DNA from: Sphingomonas sp. OV641
Lineage (GTDB): Bacteria; Pseudomonadota; Alphaproteobacteria; Sphingomonadales; Sphingomonadaceae
Length of the DNA stretch: 64,000 nucleotides
Assembly: GCF_900109205.1 (NCBI RefSeq)
Contig: NZ_FNZB01000001.1
Location: forward strand, 558,001-622,000
Reading direction: 5' to 3'
The stretch's first letter is position 1; each line of letters opens with the position of its first letter. Below are positions 7,796 through 16,953 of this stretch, one piece after another. The notes below the pieces were generated by a model that ran no database searches, was not told where the DNA came from, and was given only the letters and a program-made list of their open reading frames with translations. The position numbers were made by a program, and so were the translations under genes.

Positions 7796-8857
7796 TCAGG
7801 CGCGCCTGCCGTTTGCCGGTGCACCGCATTGCAGGTCAGCGCCGCCACGCACGATTTCCACGATGCGATCGCCCAGTTGAACCGCGGCGGCCTCCGGCTG
7901 GTCGAAGCCGATGCACAGGCCATTGCGGAACATGCGAACGCCCAGGCCGGTGGAAAGGCCGGTGAGCGGCCGACCCACGTCTTCCGGCGTGGCATCGCGC
8001 TCATGCAGGGCAACGCGGCCGTAAGCGGCGGCGAGATCGGTCAGATATTCGGCGACATGCGGGCCGTTTGAGGATCCCGCCAGCAACAGCCCGGCGAAAC
8101 TTGCCGGATTGATCACCACATCCGCGCCCGCTTGTCGGGCGAGTGGCTCATTGTCGTCCGACCGGATCACCGCGCTGATCCGCACGCGTTCCGAAAGGCG
8201 GCGCGCCGTCAGCACGATCAGGATTGTCGTGTCGTCCCGGCCCGCCGACACCATCAACGTCGCCGCCTGGTCGATCCGAGCGATCTGCAAGGTCGCATCC
8301 CGCGTAGCATCGCCGTCCAGCACCACCGCCCCGCATTCCTCGGCATGTGCCAGCGCCCGTTCGTCGCGATCGATCACGACGATGCTGGAGGAGTCCACCT
8401 CGCGCCGGATGAGTTCGCGAAGCGCTTCGTTGCCGCTGGTGCCATAGCCGGCGATCACGACATGGCCGCTCAATTGCCGCTGAATCACCTTCATGCGCCA
8501 CCTCTGCCACGTGCGTCGCAACAGGAAATCATAAGCGGTCCCCAGGAAAATCAACCACACGAACAGGCGAATGGGCGTGACGACGAAAGTGTCGAACAGC
8601 CGTGCGCTGTCGGTGACCGGAACGATATCGCCGTAGCCCACCGTCGTGACGGTGATCATGGTGAAATACAGAACGTCCGTGAAGCTGATCGCACCGTCGA
8701 TATTGTCCCGCAGACCGTCGCGATCGAGCCAGTGGCCGCCCAGCGCAACGCTGATCAGCGACAGCGCCAACAGCACCCGCAGCCCCAGGCTGGCCCATTC
8801 GGGCAAGGCGCTGCGGCGCCTCAGGTGCAGATCCTTGACGTGCTTGTTGAGACGCAT
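7796..8857 (-). CDS. Two-TM potassium channel with RCK domain
   Basis: Inner-membrane K+ channel subunit (353 aa). TM1 is at about residues 24-42, the pore helix and selectivity filter TTVGYGD at 71-77, and TM2 at about 90-112. They are followed by an RCK/TrkA-N Rossmann domain starting VVIAGYGTSGNEAL (GxGxxG near residue 135) and a TrkA-C-like C-terminal domain. The architecture resembles MthK and E. coli Kch. The ligand that gates it cannot be read from sequence. It is monocistronic and convergent with rplS. Confidence 0.93.
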   Translation of the reverse strand: MRLNKHVKDLHLRRRSALPEWASLGLRVLLALSLISVALGGHWLDRDGLRDNIDGAISFTDVLYFTMITVTTVGYGDIVPVTDSARLFDTFVVTPIRLFVWLIFLGTAYDFLLRRTWQRWRMKVIQRQLSGHVVIAGYGTSGNEALRELIRREVDSSSIVVIDRDERALAHAEECGAVVLDGDATRDATLQIARIDQAATLMVSAGRDDTTILIVLTARRLSERVRISAVIRSDDNEPLARQAGADVVINPASFAGLLLAGSSNGPHVAEYLTDLAAAYGRVALHERDATPEDVGRPLTGLSTGLGVRMFRNGLCIGFDQPEAAAVQLGDRIVEIVRGGADLQCGAPANGRRA

Positions 8858-9070
8858 CGCCGCGACCTAAGCGCGCAACGCGTGCAAAGTCGAGGCCCCG
8901 GAGAGGCCAATGGTTCAGGAGCGTTCAGGAGCGTTGCGATGTGCCACGAGGTTCGGAGGCGGATCGGACACTCGGCGCGGGAATGGCTGGACCGATATGA
9001 AGTGGCTTGGCTTTTGCTCTTCCCGGGCGGCCGGGCTAACCCGCCGGTTCGAAGCAGTTGGGAAGAGTGA

Positions 9071-11302
9071 ATGCGCATATGGATGGCGGCGATCGGAGCC
9101 GGGCTGACGATCTGGGCGGGCACCGCAATGGCTAAGTCGACGACGCCACCGGAGAAGCTGACGCTTCAGCGTGTTTTCGCCAGCCCCGATCTCGGCGGCG
9201 GCCAGCCGCAGGCGCTGCGCCTTTCCCCGGATGGTACGTTGCTGACGTCGGTGCGCCCGCGTGATGATGAGCGCAACCGCTTCGATCTGTGGGCGATGGA
9301 CACCCGAACCGGGCAGTCCCGGATGCTGGTGGATTCGCGAAAGGTCGGCAGCGGTGCTGAGCTTTCCGAGGCGGAAAAGATGCAGCGAGAGCGCGATCGC
9401 TCGAAGACCGGCAAAACGGGCATTCTCGACTACGACTGGGCACCGGACGGCAAATCGATCCTGGTGCCGGTGGATGGCGAACTGTTCGTCGCCACGCTCG
9501 ACGGCAATGTTCAACGGCTGGAGGGAAGCCGGGGCGCGCTGAACCCCGTCGTCTCTCCGCGCGGCCGCTACGTCAGCTTCGTGCGCGACCAGAACCTGTG
9601 GGTCCGCCCGGCGGGCGCCGGCGTGGCACGCCAGCTGACCAGTGAAGGCAGCGGCACCGTCCATTTCGGCGAGGCCGAGTTCGTCGCCCAAGAGGAGATG
9701 CATCGGCGGACGGGTTATTGGTGGTCGCCTGACGATCGTCTGATCGCGGTCGAACGGTTTGACGAGGCGCCGGTGCGTGTCTTCACGCGCGCGTCGATCG
9801 GCGCCACCGGCACGAGCATTTACGAGCAGAAGTATCCGGCGGCGGGCACGCCCAACGTGCTGGTGGACCTGTTCATCATGAAGCCGGATGGGTCCGGCAA
9901 GGTGAAGGTGGATCTTGGCGCGGATCGCGACATCTATCTCGCGCGCGTTGATTGGTTGCCAGACGGTTCGGCGCTGCTGGTCCAGCGCCAATCGCGCGAT
10001 CAGCGCACGCTCGATATGCTTCGGGTGGACCCGGCGACGGGCAAGTCTACCGTGCTGTTCAGCGAACGCGCTGGCGAGAAGAGCTGGGTCAACCTGTCGG
10101 ATGCCTATCGCGCGCTGAAAGACGGCAGCCTCATCTGGCGTTCCGAGCGCGACGGGTACGGGCATCTCTACCGCTGGAAGGCGGGCGCCTGGACCCAGCT
10201 GACCAAGGGTGCATGGGTGGTCGATTCGCTGGTCTCGGTGAATGAGGCGGAAGGCCGTCTGTTCTTCACGGCAAATCGCGATGGGGTGCTCGAACGGCAC
10301 CTTTACGCGCTGGACCTCTCGCGTCCGGGCGAGATCACCCGGGTGACCGAGGCAGGCTGGTCGCTGAGCGGGGCGTCAGGCGACGACACGGGAACCCGCT
10401 TCATCATCAGTCGCTCGAGCCCCACCCAGCCGAAGCAGACGTTCCTGGCTGACGCGAATGGCAAGCGGATCGCCTGGGTGAACGAGAATGCCGTGAGCGG
10501 CGATCACCCTTATGCGCCGTATCTTGCCAGTCATCGCCCGACCGAGTTCGGGACGATCAAGGCGGCCGATGGCACGCCGCTCCACTGGCAGATGATTACG
10601 CCTGTGCTGGAGAAGGGCAGGCGCTATCCGGTGTTCTTCATGCATTATGGCGGCCCCGGCAGCCAGGACGTGTGGCGCGACTGGCCGGGCAACATGCCGC
10701 TGCGCCAGTTCCTGGTGCAGCAGGGCTGGATCGTCTTCCAGATCGACAATCGCGGTTCAGACAATCGCGGCAAGGCGTACGAGGATGCGATCTGGCACGC
10801 GATGGGGACGGTCGAGGTGGATGATCAGCTCGCTGGCGCGGCCTACCTCAAATCGCTTCCGTTCGTGGATGCGGACAAGATCGCGATCTACGGCTGGTCT
10901 TACGGCGGCTATCTCACGCTGAAGATGATGGAGGCGCATCCGGGGGTGTTCGCCGCCGGCATTTCGGGCGCGCCGGTCACCGATTGGTCATTGTACGACA
11001 CGCATTACACCGAGCGGTACATGGGCGATCCGACGCGCGACGCGGCCGCCTATCGGGCTGCAGGCGCGCTTGAGACGGCCGAGCGGATCAGCGATCCACT
11101 GCTGCTGATGCACGGAATGGCCGACGACAATGTCTTTCTGGACAATGCGACTGCCTTTGCTGCCCGGATGCAGGCCGCCAATCGGCGGTTCGAAATGATG
11201 CTTTACCCCGGGAAGGCGCATGGCGCGGTGCGCGACATTCATCCGTGGACGACGATACTCGCCTTCCTTGATCGTCACGTGACGAAAAATGACGTAAAGT
11301 AA
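9071..11302 (+). CDS. S9 family (dipeptidyl-peptidase IV type) peptidase
   Basis: Exported prolyl-oligopeptidase-superfamily serine peptidase (743 aa). It has a signal peptide (MRIWMAAIGAGLTIWAGTAMA), an N-terminal beta-propeller carrying the DPP4-type glutamate segment (EFVAQEEMHRRTGYWWSPD, about residues 206-224), and a C-terminal alpha/beta-hydrolase domain. The nucleophile lies in GWSYGGY (Ser near 610), with Asp in MADDNVF (about 685) and His in GKAHGA (about 717). The EE pair in the propeller argues for DPP IV-like removal of N-terminal dipeptides. Probably periplasmic, with a role in peptide scavenging. The 213 bases upstream hold no convincing gene. Confidence 0.95.
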   Translation: MRIWMAAIGAGLTIWAGTAMAKSTTPPEKLTLQRVFASPDLGGGQPQALRLSPDGTLLTSVRPRDDERNRFDLWAMDTRTGQSRMLVDSRKVGSGAELSEAEKMQRERDRSKTGKTGILDYDWAPDGKSILVPVDGELFVATLDGNVQRLEGSRGALNPVVSPRGRYVSFVRDQNLWVRPAGAGVARQLTSEGSGTVHFGEAEFVAQEEMHRRTGYWWSPDDRLIAVERFDEAPVRVFTRASIGATGTSIYEQKYPAAGTPNVLVDLFIMKPDGSGKVKVDLGADRDIYLARVDWLPDGSALLVQRQSRDQRTLDMLRVDPATGKSTVLFSERAGEKSWVNLSDAYRALKDGSLIWRSERDGYGHLYRWKAGAWTQLTKGAWVVDSLVSVNEAEGRLFFTANRDGVLERHLYALDLSRPGEITRVTEAGWSLSGASGDDTGTRFIISRSSPTQPKQTFLADANGKRIAWVNENAVSGDHPYAPYLASHRPTEFGTIKAADGTPLHWQMITPVLEKGRRYPVFFMHYGGPGSQDVWRDWPGNMPLRQFLVQQGWIVFQIDNRGSDNRGKAYEDAIWHAMGTVEVDDQLAGAAYLKSLPFVDADKIAIYGWSYGGYLTLKMMEAHPGVFAAGISGAPVTDWSLYDTHYTERYMGDPTRDAAAYRAAGALETAERISDPLLLMHGMADDNVFLDNATAFAARMQAANRRFEMMLYPGKAHGAVRDIHPWTTILAFLDRHVTKNDVK

Positions 11303-11309
11303 ACCTTTG

Positions 11310-11338
11310 TTGGCACTTTGTTTCGCGCGGCGCTAAGG
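11310..11338 (+). promoter_or_regulatory. Candidate promoter of asd
   Basis: TTGGCA (11310-11315) is spaced 17 bases from CTAAGG (11333-11338). The -10 overlaps an 8-bp perfect hairpin, CGCGCGGC (11324-11331) with GCCGCGCG (11339-11346). This is the only promoter-like pair in the short gap before asd. Confidence 0.4.
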
Positions 11339-11369
11339 GCCGCGCGGTTACGAGTTGAAGGACTGGTTT

Positions 11370-12398
11370 ATGGGTTACCGGGTGGTGGTTGCTGGGGCGA
11401 CGGGCAATGTCGGGCGCGAGATGATCAACATTCTCGCCGAGCGCGAGTTTCCGGCCGATGAGATCGCCGTGCTCGCCTCTTCGCGCTCGGTTGGCGACCA
11501 GATCGAATATGGCGAGACCGGCCAGATGCTGACGGTCAAGAACATCGAGCATTTCGATCCGGCCGGCTGGGACTTTGCGCTGTTCGCGATCGGAAGCGAG
11601 GCGACCAAGGTCTATGCGCCGAAGTTCGCCGCGGCCGGATGCACGGTGATCGACAATTCCTCGCTGTATCGCATGGATCCGGACGTGCCGCTGATCGTGC
11701 CGGAAGTGAACCCGGGCGACATCGACGGTTATACCAAGAAGAACATCATCGCGAACCCGAACTGTTCGACGGCGCAGATGGTGGTGGCGCTGAAGCCGCT
11801 GCATGATGTCGCCAAGATCAAGCGCGTCGTGGTGGCGACTTACCAGTCGGTTTCGGGGGCCGGCAAGCAGGGCATGGACGAACTGTTCGAGCAGAGCCGG
11901 AACATCTTCGTCGGTGATCAGGCCGAAGCAAAGAAGTTCACCAAGCAGATTGCCTTCAACGTGATCCCGCACATCGACAGCTTCCTGGAGGATGGCTCCA
12001 CCAAGGAAGAGTGGAAGATGGTGGTGGAAACCAAGAAGATCCTCGACCCCAAGGTGAAGGTGACCGCAACCTGCGTTCGCGTTCCGGTGTTCGTGGGCCA
12101 TTCTGAAGCCATCAACATCGAATTCGAGAATGAGATCTCGGCGGAGGAGGCCCAGAAGATCCTGCGCGAGGCGCCCGGCGTTATGCTCGTCGATAAGCGC
12201 GAGGACGGCGGCTATGTCACGCCGGTGGAGTGCGTCGGCGATTATGCGACCTTCATCAGCCGCGTGCGCGAGGATTCGACGGTCGATAACGGCCTGTCGC
12301 TCTGGTGCGTCAGCGACAATCTGCGCAAAGGCGCTGCGCTGAACGCGGTGCAGATCGCCGAGCTTCTCGGGCGGCGGCACCTGAAGAAGGCGGCCTGA
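11370..12398 (+). CDS. asd: Aspartate-semialdehyde dehydrogenase
   Basis: NADP-dependent reduction of aspartyl-4-phosphate to aspartate semialdehyde, the branch point for lysine/diaminopimelate, threonine and methionine (342 aa). It has the Rossmann motif VVVAGATGNVGREM, the catalytic cysteine in NPNCSTAQMVVAL, and the substrate segment ATYQSVSGAGKQGMDEL. The ATG at 11370 fits the family N-terminus; a TTG five codons upstream is less likely. The gene is monocistronic with its own terminator. Confidence 0.97.
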   Translation: MGYRVVVAGATGNVGREMINILAEREFPADEIAVLASSRSVGDQIEYGETGQMLTVKNIEHFDPAGWDFALFAIGSEATKVYAPKFAAAGCTVIDNSSLYRMDPDVPLIVPEVNPGDIDGYTKKNIIANPNCSTAQMVVALKPLHDVAKIKRVVVATYQSVSGAGKQGMDELFEQSRNIFVGDQAEAKKFTKQIAFNVIPHIDSFLEDGSTKEEWKMVVETKKILDPKVKVTATCVRVPVFVGHSEAINIEFENEISAEEAQKILREAPGVMLVDKREDGGYVTPVECVGDYATFISRVREDSTVDNGLSLWCVSDNLRKGAALNAVQIAELLGRRHLKKAA

Positions 12399-12428
12399 CG
12401 CTCCTACGCGCTTCAATCAAAGTAAATC

Positions 12429-12461
12429 GGGGGCGCCTCCATCCAGAGGCGCCCCCGTTTT
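12429..12461 (+). terminator. Intrinsic terminator after asd
   Basis: GGGGGCGCCTC (12429-12439) pairs perfectly with GAGGCGCCCCC (12446-12456) around CATCCA, followed by GTTTTC. The opposite strand has only a short T-stretch, so it mainly serves asd, although the emrB-like gene converges on it. Confidence 0.9.
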
Positions 12462-12499
12462 CATTATAACACAGGGTGCGGAAGGGCGCCTGCTCCCAC

Positions 12500-14086
12500 C
12501 TATTCGCTGTGCACCACCTCGATCTTGCCCTTCGGCTTCTGCAACAGCAGCACTAGGGGGATCGCGCCGAACGAAATCCAGCTCATCAAATAGAAATCGT
12601 CGAGATAGGCGATCATTGCCGCCTGCTTGTTCACCATGCCGTCGACCATGGACATAGCGGCGTCAGACAGCGAGCCGAAACCACTCAGCCGCGCCACGTC
12701 AAAGCCCGCAATGGCGTTTCGTGTGACATGCTGCGCCAGGTCCGCGTGGCTGATCTGGGTGTTGCGCGCGAGCAGCACGGTAACCATGGAGATGCCGGCC
12801 GACTGGCCGATCGAGCGGAACAGGTTCAGCAGGCTTGAGCCATCCGTGCGGTAGCGCCCATCCAGCGTGGCAAAGGCGAGCGCGTTCAGCGGCATGAAGA
12901 CCAGCCCCATGCCAAGCCCCTGAACGAAGCCCGCCGTGATCACCGGCCAGAAATCTTGCTCCAGCGAAAACTGGGACATCTGGCGCAGCGAAACGCCGAA
13001 GATCACCAGTCCCACCATGATGACGATGCGGGTATCGACCTTGCCCATCATCTGCCCCGCCAGCCACATGGTGGCCAGCACGCCCACGCCGCGGGGCGCC
13101 ATCATCACGCCCGTGTCGATCACGGGATAGCCGAACAGGTTCTGCAGCATCGGCGGCAGAAGCGCCATCGGCGCCATGGTCGAGATCCCGACCACCAGCA
13201 TGAAGAACAGTCCGGTGACGAGATTGCGATTGTGAAAGAGCGCGCGATCGAACAGCGGCTTCTTCGCGGTGGCGAAGTGGAAGATCGCCATCCAGGTGAA
13301 CGCCACGGTGGCGAGCGCCTCGATGATCACTTCCCAACTGTCGAACCAATCCTCGCTCTGTCCGCGATCCAGCATCAGCTGAAACGCCGCCACCGCCACG
13401 CCGAGATAGACGAAGCCGGCGAAATCGAACGACCTGACCGCCTTGGGACGGCTGGGCAGGAGGAACCACAGGATCGCGAAGGTGAGGGCGCCCACCGGCA
13501 CGTTGACGTAGAAGACCCAGCGCCAATTGTAGCTTTCCGTCAGCCATCCGCCGAGCACCGGACCCATGATCGGGCCGACCATTACGCCCATGCCCCAGAC
13601 GCTCATCGCCTTGGCCGCCTTGTCCGGCGGATTGATGTCCAGCATCGAGGTCTGCGACAGCGGGTTGATGAAGGCCGCGAAGATCCCCTGAAACACGCGG
13701 AAGATCACCATCTCTTCCAGGCTGGTCGCGATGCCGCAGAGCATGGAGGCGACGATGAACCCGCCAACGGCAATGAGGAAGAGATTGCGGCTCCCCAACC
13801 GGTCGGAGAGCCAGCCAGTGGCGGGCAGCGCGATCGCCGTTGCCACGATATAGCTTGTCAGCACCCAGGTGACGGTGTCGACCGTCGCGCCGAGGCTGGT
13901 CATCATGTGCGGCAGCGCCACGTTGGCGATCGTGGTGTCCAGGATCTGCATGATCATGGCGCCCATGATGCCGACGGTCAGCAAGCCGCGGTGATTGGTC
14001 TCCAGCAATGGCTTGCCGGCAGCGGGAGGGCCTGCCGCCGCTGCACCGGCTCGCGGCGCGGAAGCCGGCGCCGCCTGCGAGGCCAT
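12500..14086 (-). CDS. emrB: DHA2-family multidrug efflux MFS transporter (EmrB/QacA type)
   Basis: Fourteen-TM proton-coupled drug exporter (528 aa). It begins with a Pro/Ala-rich cytoplasmic tail, then TM1 with LLTVGIMGAMIMQILDTTIANVALP, which carries the DHA2 D-T-T-I-V/A-N-V-A-L-P signature. Motif A is WLSDRLGSRNLF and a motif C-like segment follows (VMVGPIMGPVLGGWLTE). It lies one base downstream of the membrane fusion gene and in one operon with the MarR regulator. The pair is expected to work with an outer-membrane TolC-like channel encoded elsewhere. The symbol is by family, not substrate. Confidence 0.93.
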   Translation of the reverse strand: MASQAAPASAPRAGAAAAGPPAAGKPLLETNHRGLLTVGIMGAMIMQILDTTIANVALPHMMTSLGATVDTVTWVLTSYIVATAIALPATGWLSDRLGSRNLFLIAVGGFIVASMLCGIATSLEEMVIFRVFQGIFAAFINPLSQTSMLDINPPDKAAKAMSVWGMGVMVGPIMGPVLGGWLTESYNWRWVFYVNVPVGALTFAILWFLLPSRPKAVRSFDFAGFVYLGVAVAAFQLMLDRGQSEDWFDSWEVIIEALATVAFTWMAIFHFATAKKPLFDRALFHNRNLVTGLFFMLVVGISTMAPMALLPPMLQNLFGYPVIDTGVMMAPRGVGVLATMWLAGQMMGKVDTRIVIMVGLVIFGVSLRQMSQFSLEQDFWPVITAGFVQGLGMGLVFMPLNALAFATLDGRYRTDGSSLLNLFRSIGQSAGISMVTVLLARNTQISHADLAQHVTRNAIAGFDVARLSGFGSLSDAAMSMVDGMVNKQAAMIAYLDDFYLMSWISFGAIPLVLLLQKPKGKIEVVHSE

Positions 14087-14087
14087 C

Positions 14088-15161
14088 TCAATGTGCTCCG
14101 GTGTCGATGCTGACGTCGGTCGAAAGGCCCGCGATCATCGCGCGCGGCGGCGTGCCGTCGATCGCGATGCGCACGGGAACGCGCTGCGTCACCTTCACCC
14201 AATTGCCATTCGCATTCTGTGCCGGAAGCACGGAAAACTCGCTGCCCGTGCCGGCGCCGATCGATTGTACCCGGCCGGTAACCTTCAGGTCGGGATAGGC
14301 GTCGAAACCCAGTTCGGCGGGCTGGCCGACACGCATGTGATCGAGATCCGTTTCCTTGAAATTGGCCTCGACCCAGGTCTGATCGCTGACCACGAGGCTG
14401 AGGGCAGGCACCCCGGATGGAGTGATGTTTCCGACCTGCAGCCGGCTTGTCTGACTGACGACACCGTCAGCCGGTGCGCGAACGGTGGTCCGCTGAAGGT
14501 TGAGTTCTGCCTGCGCGCGCTTGGCCAAGGCCACCTGAATGGCGGCGGGCTGGCCGGAGCCTCCCCCCGAGCCGACCTGCTGCTGTGCCCGAGCGGCTGC
14601 CGCCTGACCGGTCGCGATCTTCGCCCGCGCGGCGGCGACATCCTGCGTGGCCGCGTCGAGGCTGGCGCGGGTGGTGAAGCCACGCTTCATCAATTCGTTT
14701 TGCCGCTGATACGTCGCCTCCGCCAACGTAAGCTCGGCACGTGCGCTCGCGATGTCGGCCGCGGCGCTGCCGCTGTCAGTGGCCATGGTGGCGACCTGAA
14801 CCCGCGCCGAGGCGAGATCCGCATTCGCTTGTGCCAGGGCGATCCGGTAAGGCTCCGGATCGATCCGGAACAGGATATCGCCAGCCTTGACGCGCTGGTT
14901 CTCCTTGACGTTCACCGCCACGATGCGCCCAGACACGTCGGGGCTGATCGAAATCACGTCCTGCCGCACATAGGCGTTATCGGTAGAAATGTAGCGGCCG
15001 GCGGTGAGATAGAAATAGCCGGCGACCACAGCGATCAGCAGCGGCAGGCCGAACATCAGCACGGGGCGGATCAGCCCGCGACGTTTGGCGGAGGGCTCCG
15101 CCACGGGCGTGCCCATGGCGACCTGCGCCTCGGCGCCCGGCTTCGGATCGGCATCAGCCAT
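14088..15161 (-). CDS. emrA: EmrA/HlyD-type membrane fusion protein
   Basis: Periplasmic adaptor of a tripartite efflux pump (357 aa). A cytoplasmic N-terminus is followed by one TM (about residues 34-54), then a biotinyl-lipoyl half-motif (ISTDNAYVRQDVISISPDVSG), a long alpha-hairpin coiled coil (about 105-205, with AEATYQRQNELMKRGFTTRASLDAA), the second half-motif (VRAPADGVVSQ) and the EmrA-typical C-terminal FSVLPAQNANGNWVKVTQRVPV. Its start overlaps the end of the MarR gene by eight bases. Confidence 0.94.
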   Translation of the reverse strand: MADADPKPGAEAQVAMGTPVAEPSAKRRGLIRPVLMFGLPLLIAVVAGYFYLTAGRYISTDNAYVRQDVISISPDVSGRIVAVNVKENQRVKAGDILFRIDPEPYRIALAQANADLASARVQVATMATDSGSAAADIASARAELTLAEATYQRQNELMKRGFTTRASLDAATQDVAAARAKIATGQAAAARAQQQVGSGGGSGQPAAIQVALAKRAQAELNLQRTTVRAPADGVVSQTSRLQVGNITPSGVPALSLVVSDQTWVEANFKETDLDHMRVGQPAELGFDAYPDLKVTGRVQSIGAGTGSEFSVLPAQNANGNWVKVTQRVPVRIAIDGTPPRAMIAGLSTDVSIDTGAH

Positions 15162-15597
15162 GGGCGACCTCCCGAGTTTCGCTGGCGGAAAGATTGTGGC
15201 GAATACGGTTGAGTAGCTCTGTCATCGTGTCGATCTGTGTTTCTGAAATTTCCAAAAGGGCCTGCGACATCAGCTCATCGGCAGTTTCGTGCAGTTCCTC
15301 GAGCACCGGGCCGGCTTTCTCGGTAAGGAACAATTGCCAAGCACGGCGGTCGTTGGGATCGCGCCGCCGCTCGACGAGGCCGCTTTCCTGCATGCGATCG
15401 ATGAGCCGACACAAGGTGATCGGTTCCACCTCGAGCAGATCGGCGAGATTGCCCTGGTTGATCCCTTCATTCCTGCTGATGGCCAGCAGTGCCTTCCACT
15501 GGGCGCGTGTGGCGCCATGCTGCCGCGCCCGCTCATCAAAGCGCTTGCGCAGCATTCGCGCCGTGTCGCTGAGCAGGAAGCCAAACGTGTCTGTCAT
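15154..15597 (-). CDS. MarR-family transcriptional regulator
   Basis: Winged-helix repressor (147 aa from ATG 15597) that probably controls the downstream emrA-emrB genes and itself. The recognition helix region reads GNLADLLEVEPITLCRLIDRMQESGLVERRRDPNDRRAW, the standard MarR winged-helix pattern with the DxR wing. Two upstream in-frame starts (15609, 15645) would add up to 16 residues and overlap the palindrome, so I prefer 15597. A phenolic or lipophilic ligand is typical of the family; none can be assigned. Confidence 0.92.
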   Translation of the reverse strand: MTDTFGFLLSDTARMLRKRFDERARQHGATRAQWKALLAISRNEGINQGNLADLLEVEPITLCRLIDRMQESGLVERRRDPNDRRAWQLFLTEKAGPVLEELHETADELMSQALLEISETQIDTMTELLNRIRHNLSASETREVAHG

Positions 15598-15610
15598 ATG
15601 CGCACACATA

Positions 15611-15624
15611 ATAAGCAGGCTTAT
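15611..15624. promoter_or_regulatory. Candidate MarR operator
   Basis: Inverted repeat ATAAGC-AG-GCTTAT lies immediately upstream of the marR-emrA-emrB operon within an A/T-rich stretch that can serve as a -10 region. Size and placement fit an autoregulatory MarR site. Confidence 0.5.
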
Positions 15625-15713
15625 ATAATGGAAGTGTTGTCGCACAGTGCCGGATTAAATAGCCGTGCAGCAGACCTGAGCCTCAGGCGTTGGTCCTGCC
15701 GAGGAGCCGGTGA

Positions 15714-16157
15714 ATGACGCTGATGACGGGAGGCTGCCAGTGCGGGCGTGTCCGCTATGCAGCCGAGATCGAGAGTGACGACGCCTACCTATGCCATTGC
15801 CGCATGTGTCAGCGGGCGACCGGCGGCGTCTCCATCGCATATGTGAACGTGCCGGCGGGCAAGTTGCGATGGGAGAGTGGCCCCGACTGGTATCGCTCGT
15901 CGGCGATCGCGCATCGGCCGTTTTGCTCGGGCTGCGGTACGCCGCTTGGCTTCGCATTTCTCCAGGATGCGGAGAACGTCGACGTGACGATCGGCAGCTT
16001 CGACGATCCCCAACGGTTCAAACCGAAACATCATTACGCAGTCGAAAGTATGCATGAAGCGTGGCTCGATACGGGGGACTTGCCACGCACGCGTAGCGAA
16101 GAGAATGAGAATGTCGTGAAACGCTGGATGGACGCTTGTGGCAAAACACCCGATTGA
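15714..16157 (+). CDS. GFA (CENP-V) family zinc protein
   Basis: Glutathione-dependent formaldehyde-activating-enzyme-fold protein (147 aa). The zinc-binding cysteines are all visible: GGCQCGRVRY, CHCRMCQR and PFCSGCGTPLGF. Family members have a beta-tent fold with structural and catalytic Zn; the activity of most is unknown and the name is historical. The following alpha/beta hydrolase starts inside its 3' end, so the two form an operon. Confidence 0.9.
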   Translation: MTLMTGGCQCGRVRYAAEIESDDAYLCHCRMCQRATGGVSIAYVNVPAGKLRWESGPDWYRSSAIAHRPFCSGCGTPLGFAFLQDAENVDVTIGSFDDPQRFKPKHHYAVESMHEAWLDTGDLPRTRSEENENVVKRWMDACGKTPD

Positions 16158-16899
16158 GACGCATCACTTCGCCAGTTTCGATGGCACCAAGCTGGCCTGG
16201 CATGAGATGGGGGCTGGCCGCCCAATTGTCCTGATCCACGGCTATTTCTCAGACGCGAATACCAACTGGATCCGCTACGGTCATGCCGACGCGATCGCCG
16301 CCAAGGGCTATCGCGTCATCATGCCGGACCTTCGCGCGCATGGCGACAGCGACAAGCCTCATGGGTCGGCCGCTTATCCGCCTGACGCGCTGGCGCAGGA
16401 TGGTCATGCGCTGATCGCGCACCTGGGCCTCACCGATTATGATCTGGGCGGCTATTCTCTTGGAGCCCGCACGACCGGCCGGATGCTTGCAACCGGCGCG
16501 ACGCCAGGTCGCGTCGTCTTTTCCGGCATGGGGTTGGAGGGCATCATTCATGCGGAGCGCCGGCAGGATCATTTTCGCCATATCCTCACCAATCTCGGCA
16601 AGCACGAGCGAGGAAGCCCGGCCTGGCTCGCGGAGGCATTCCTCAAGACGACTGGTGGTGATCCGGTAGCGTTGCTGGGCATTCTCGATACGTTCGTATC
16701 GACCCCGCGCGGGGCGGTAGCAGCGTTCGAGTGGCCGGCCGTTGTGGTGAATGGCCGAGAAGACGACGACAATGGGTCCGCGGCGGCGCTGGCCGATCTG
16801 CTCCCGCACGGCCGGTTGGTGGAGGTGCCGGGCAATCACATGAGTTCGGTGACAAAACCGGAGCTTGGCCAAGCTATCGCAGAGTTCCTGGCGGGTTGA
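16138..16899 (+). CDS. Alpha/beta-hydrolase
   Basis: Cytoplasmic alpha/beta-hydrolase (253 aa) beginning with GTG 16138, 20 bases inside the GFA gene. It shows an oxyanion-hole HGYF motif in IVLIHGYFSDANTNW, the nucleophile elbow GGYSLGAR, a likely acid in NGREDDDN and His in GNHMSSV near the C-terminus. The substrate is unknown; resemblance to epoxide hydrolase or haloalkane dehalogenase-like esterases is only at fold level. Confidence 0.88.
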   Translation: MAKHPIETHHFASFDGTKLAWHEMGAGRPIVLIHGYFSDANTNWIRYGHADAIAAKGYRVIMPDLRAHGDSDKPHGSAAYPPDALAQDGHALIAHLGLTDYDLGGYSLGARTTGRMLATGATPGRVVFSGMGLEGIIHAERRQDHFRHILTNLGKHERGSPAWLAEAFLKTTGGDPVALLGILDTFVSTPRGAVAAFEWPAVVVNGREDDDNGSAAALADLLPHGRLVEVPGNHMSSVTKPELGQAIAEFLAG

Positions 16900-16953
16900 C
16901 CGTGCTGCGCCCGGCGCGCAGTTTCACACCATAACGACACATCAGGACACAGC

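Noticed and set aside
8858..9070. Short ORF (65 codons) before the S9 peptidase
   Set aside because: No SD and no hydrophobic or domain pattern. It overlaps the peptidase start.
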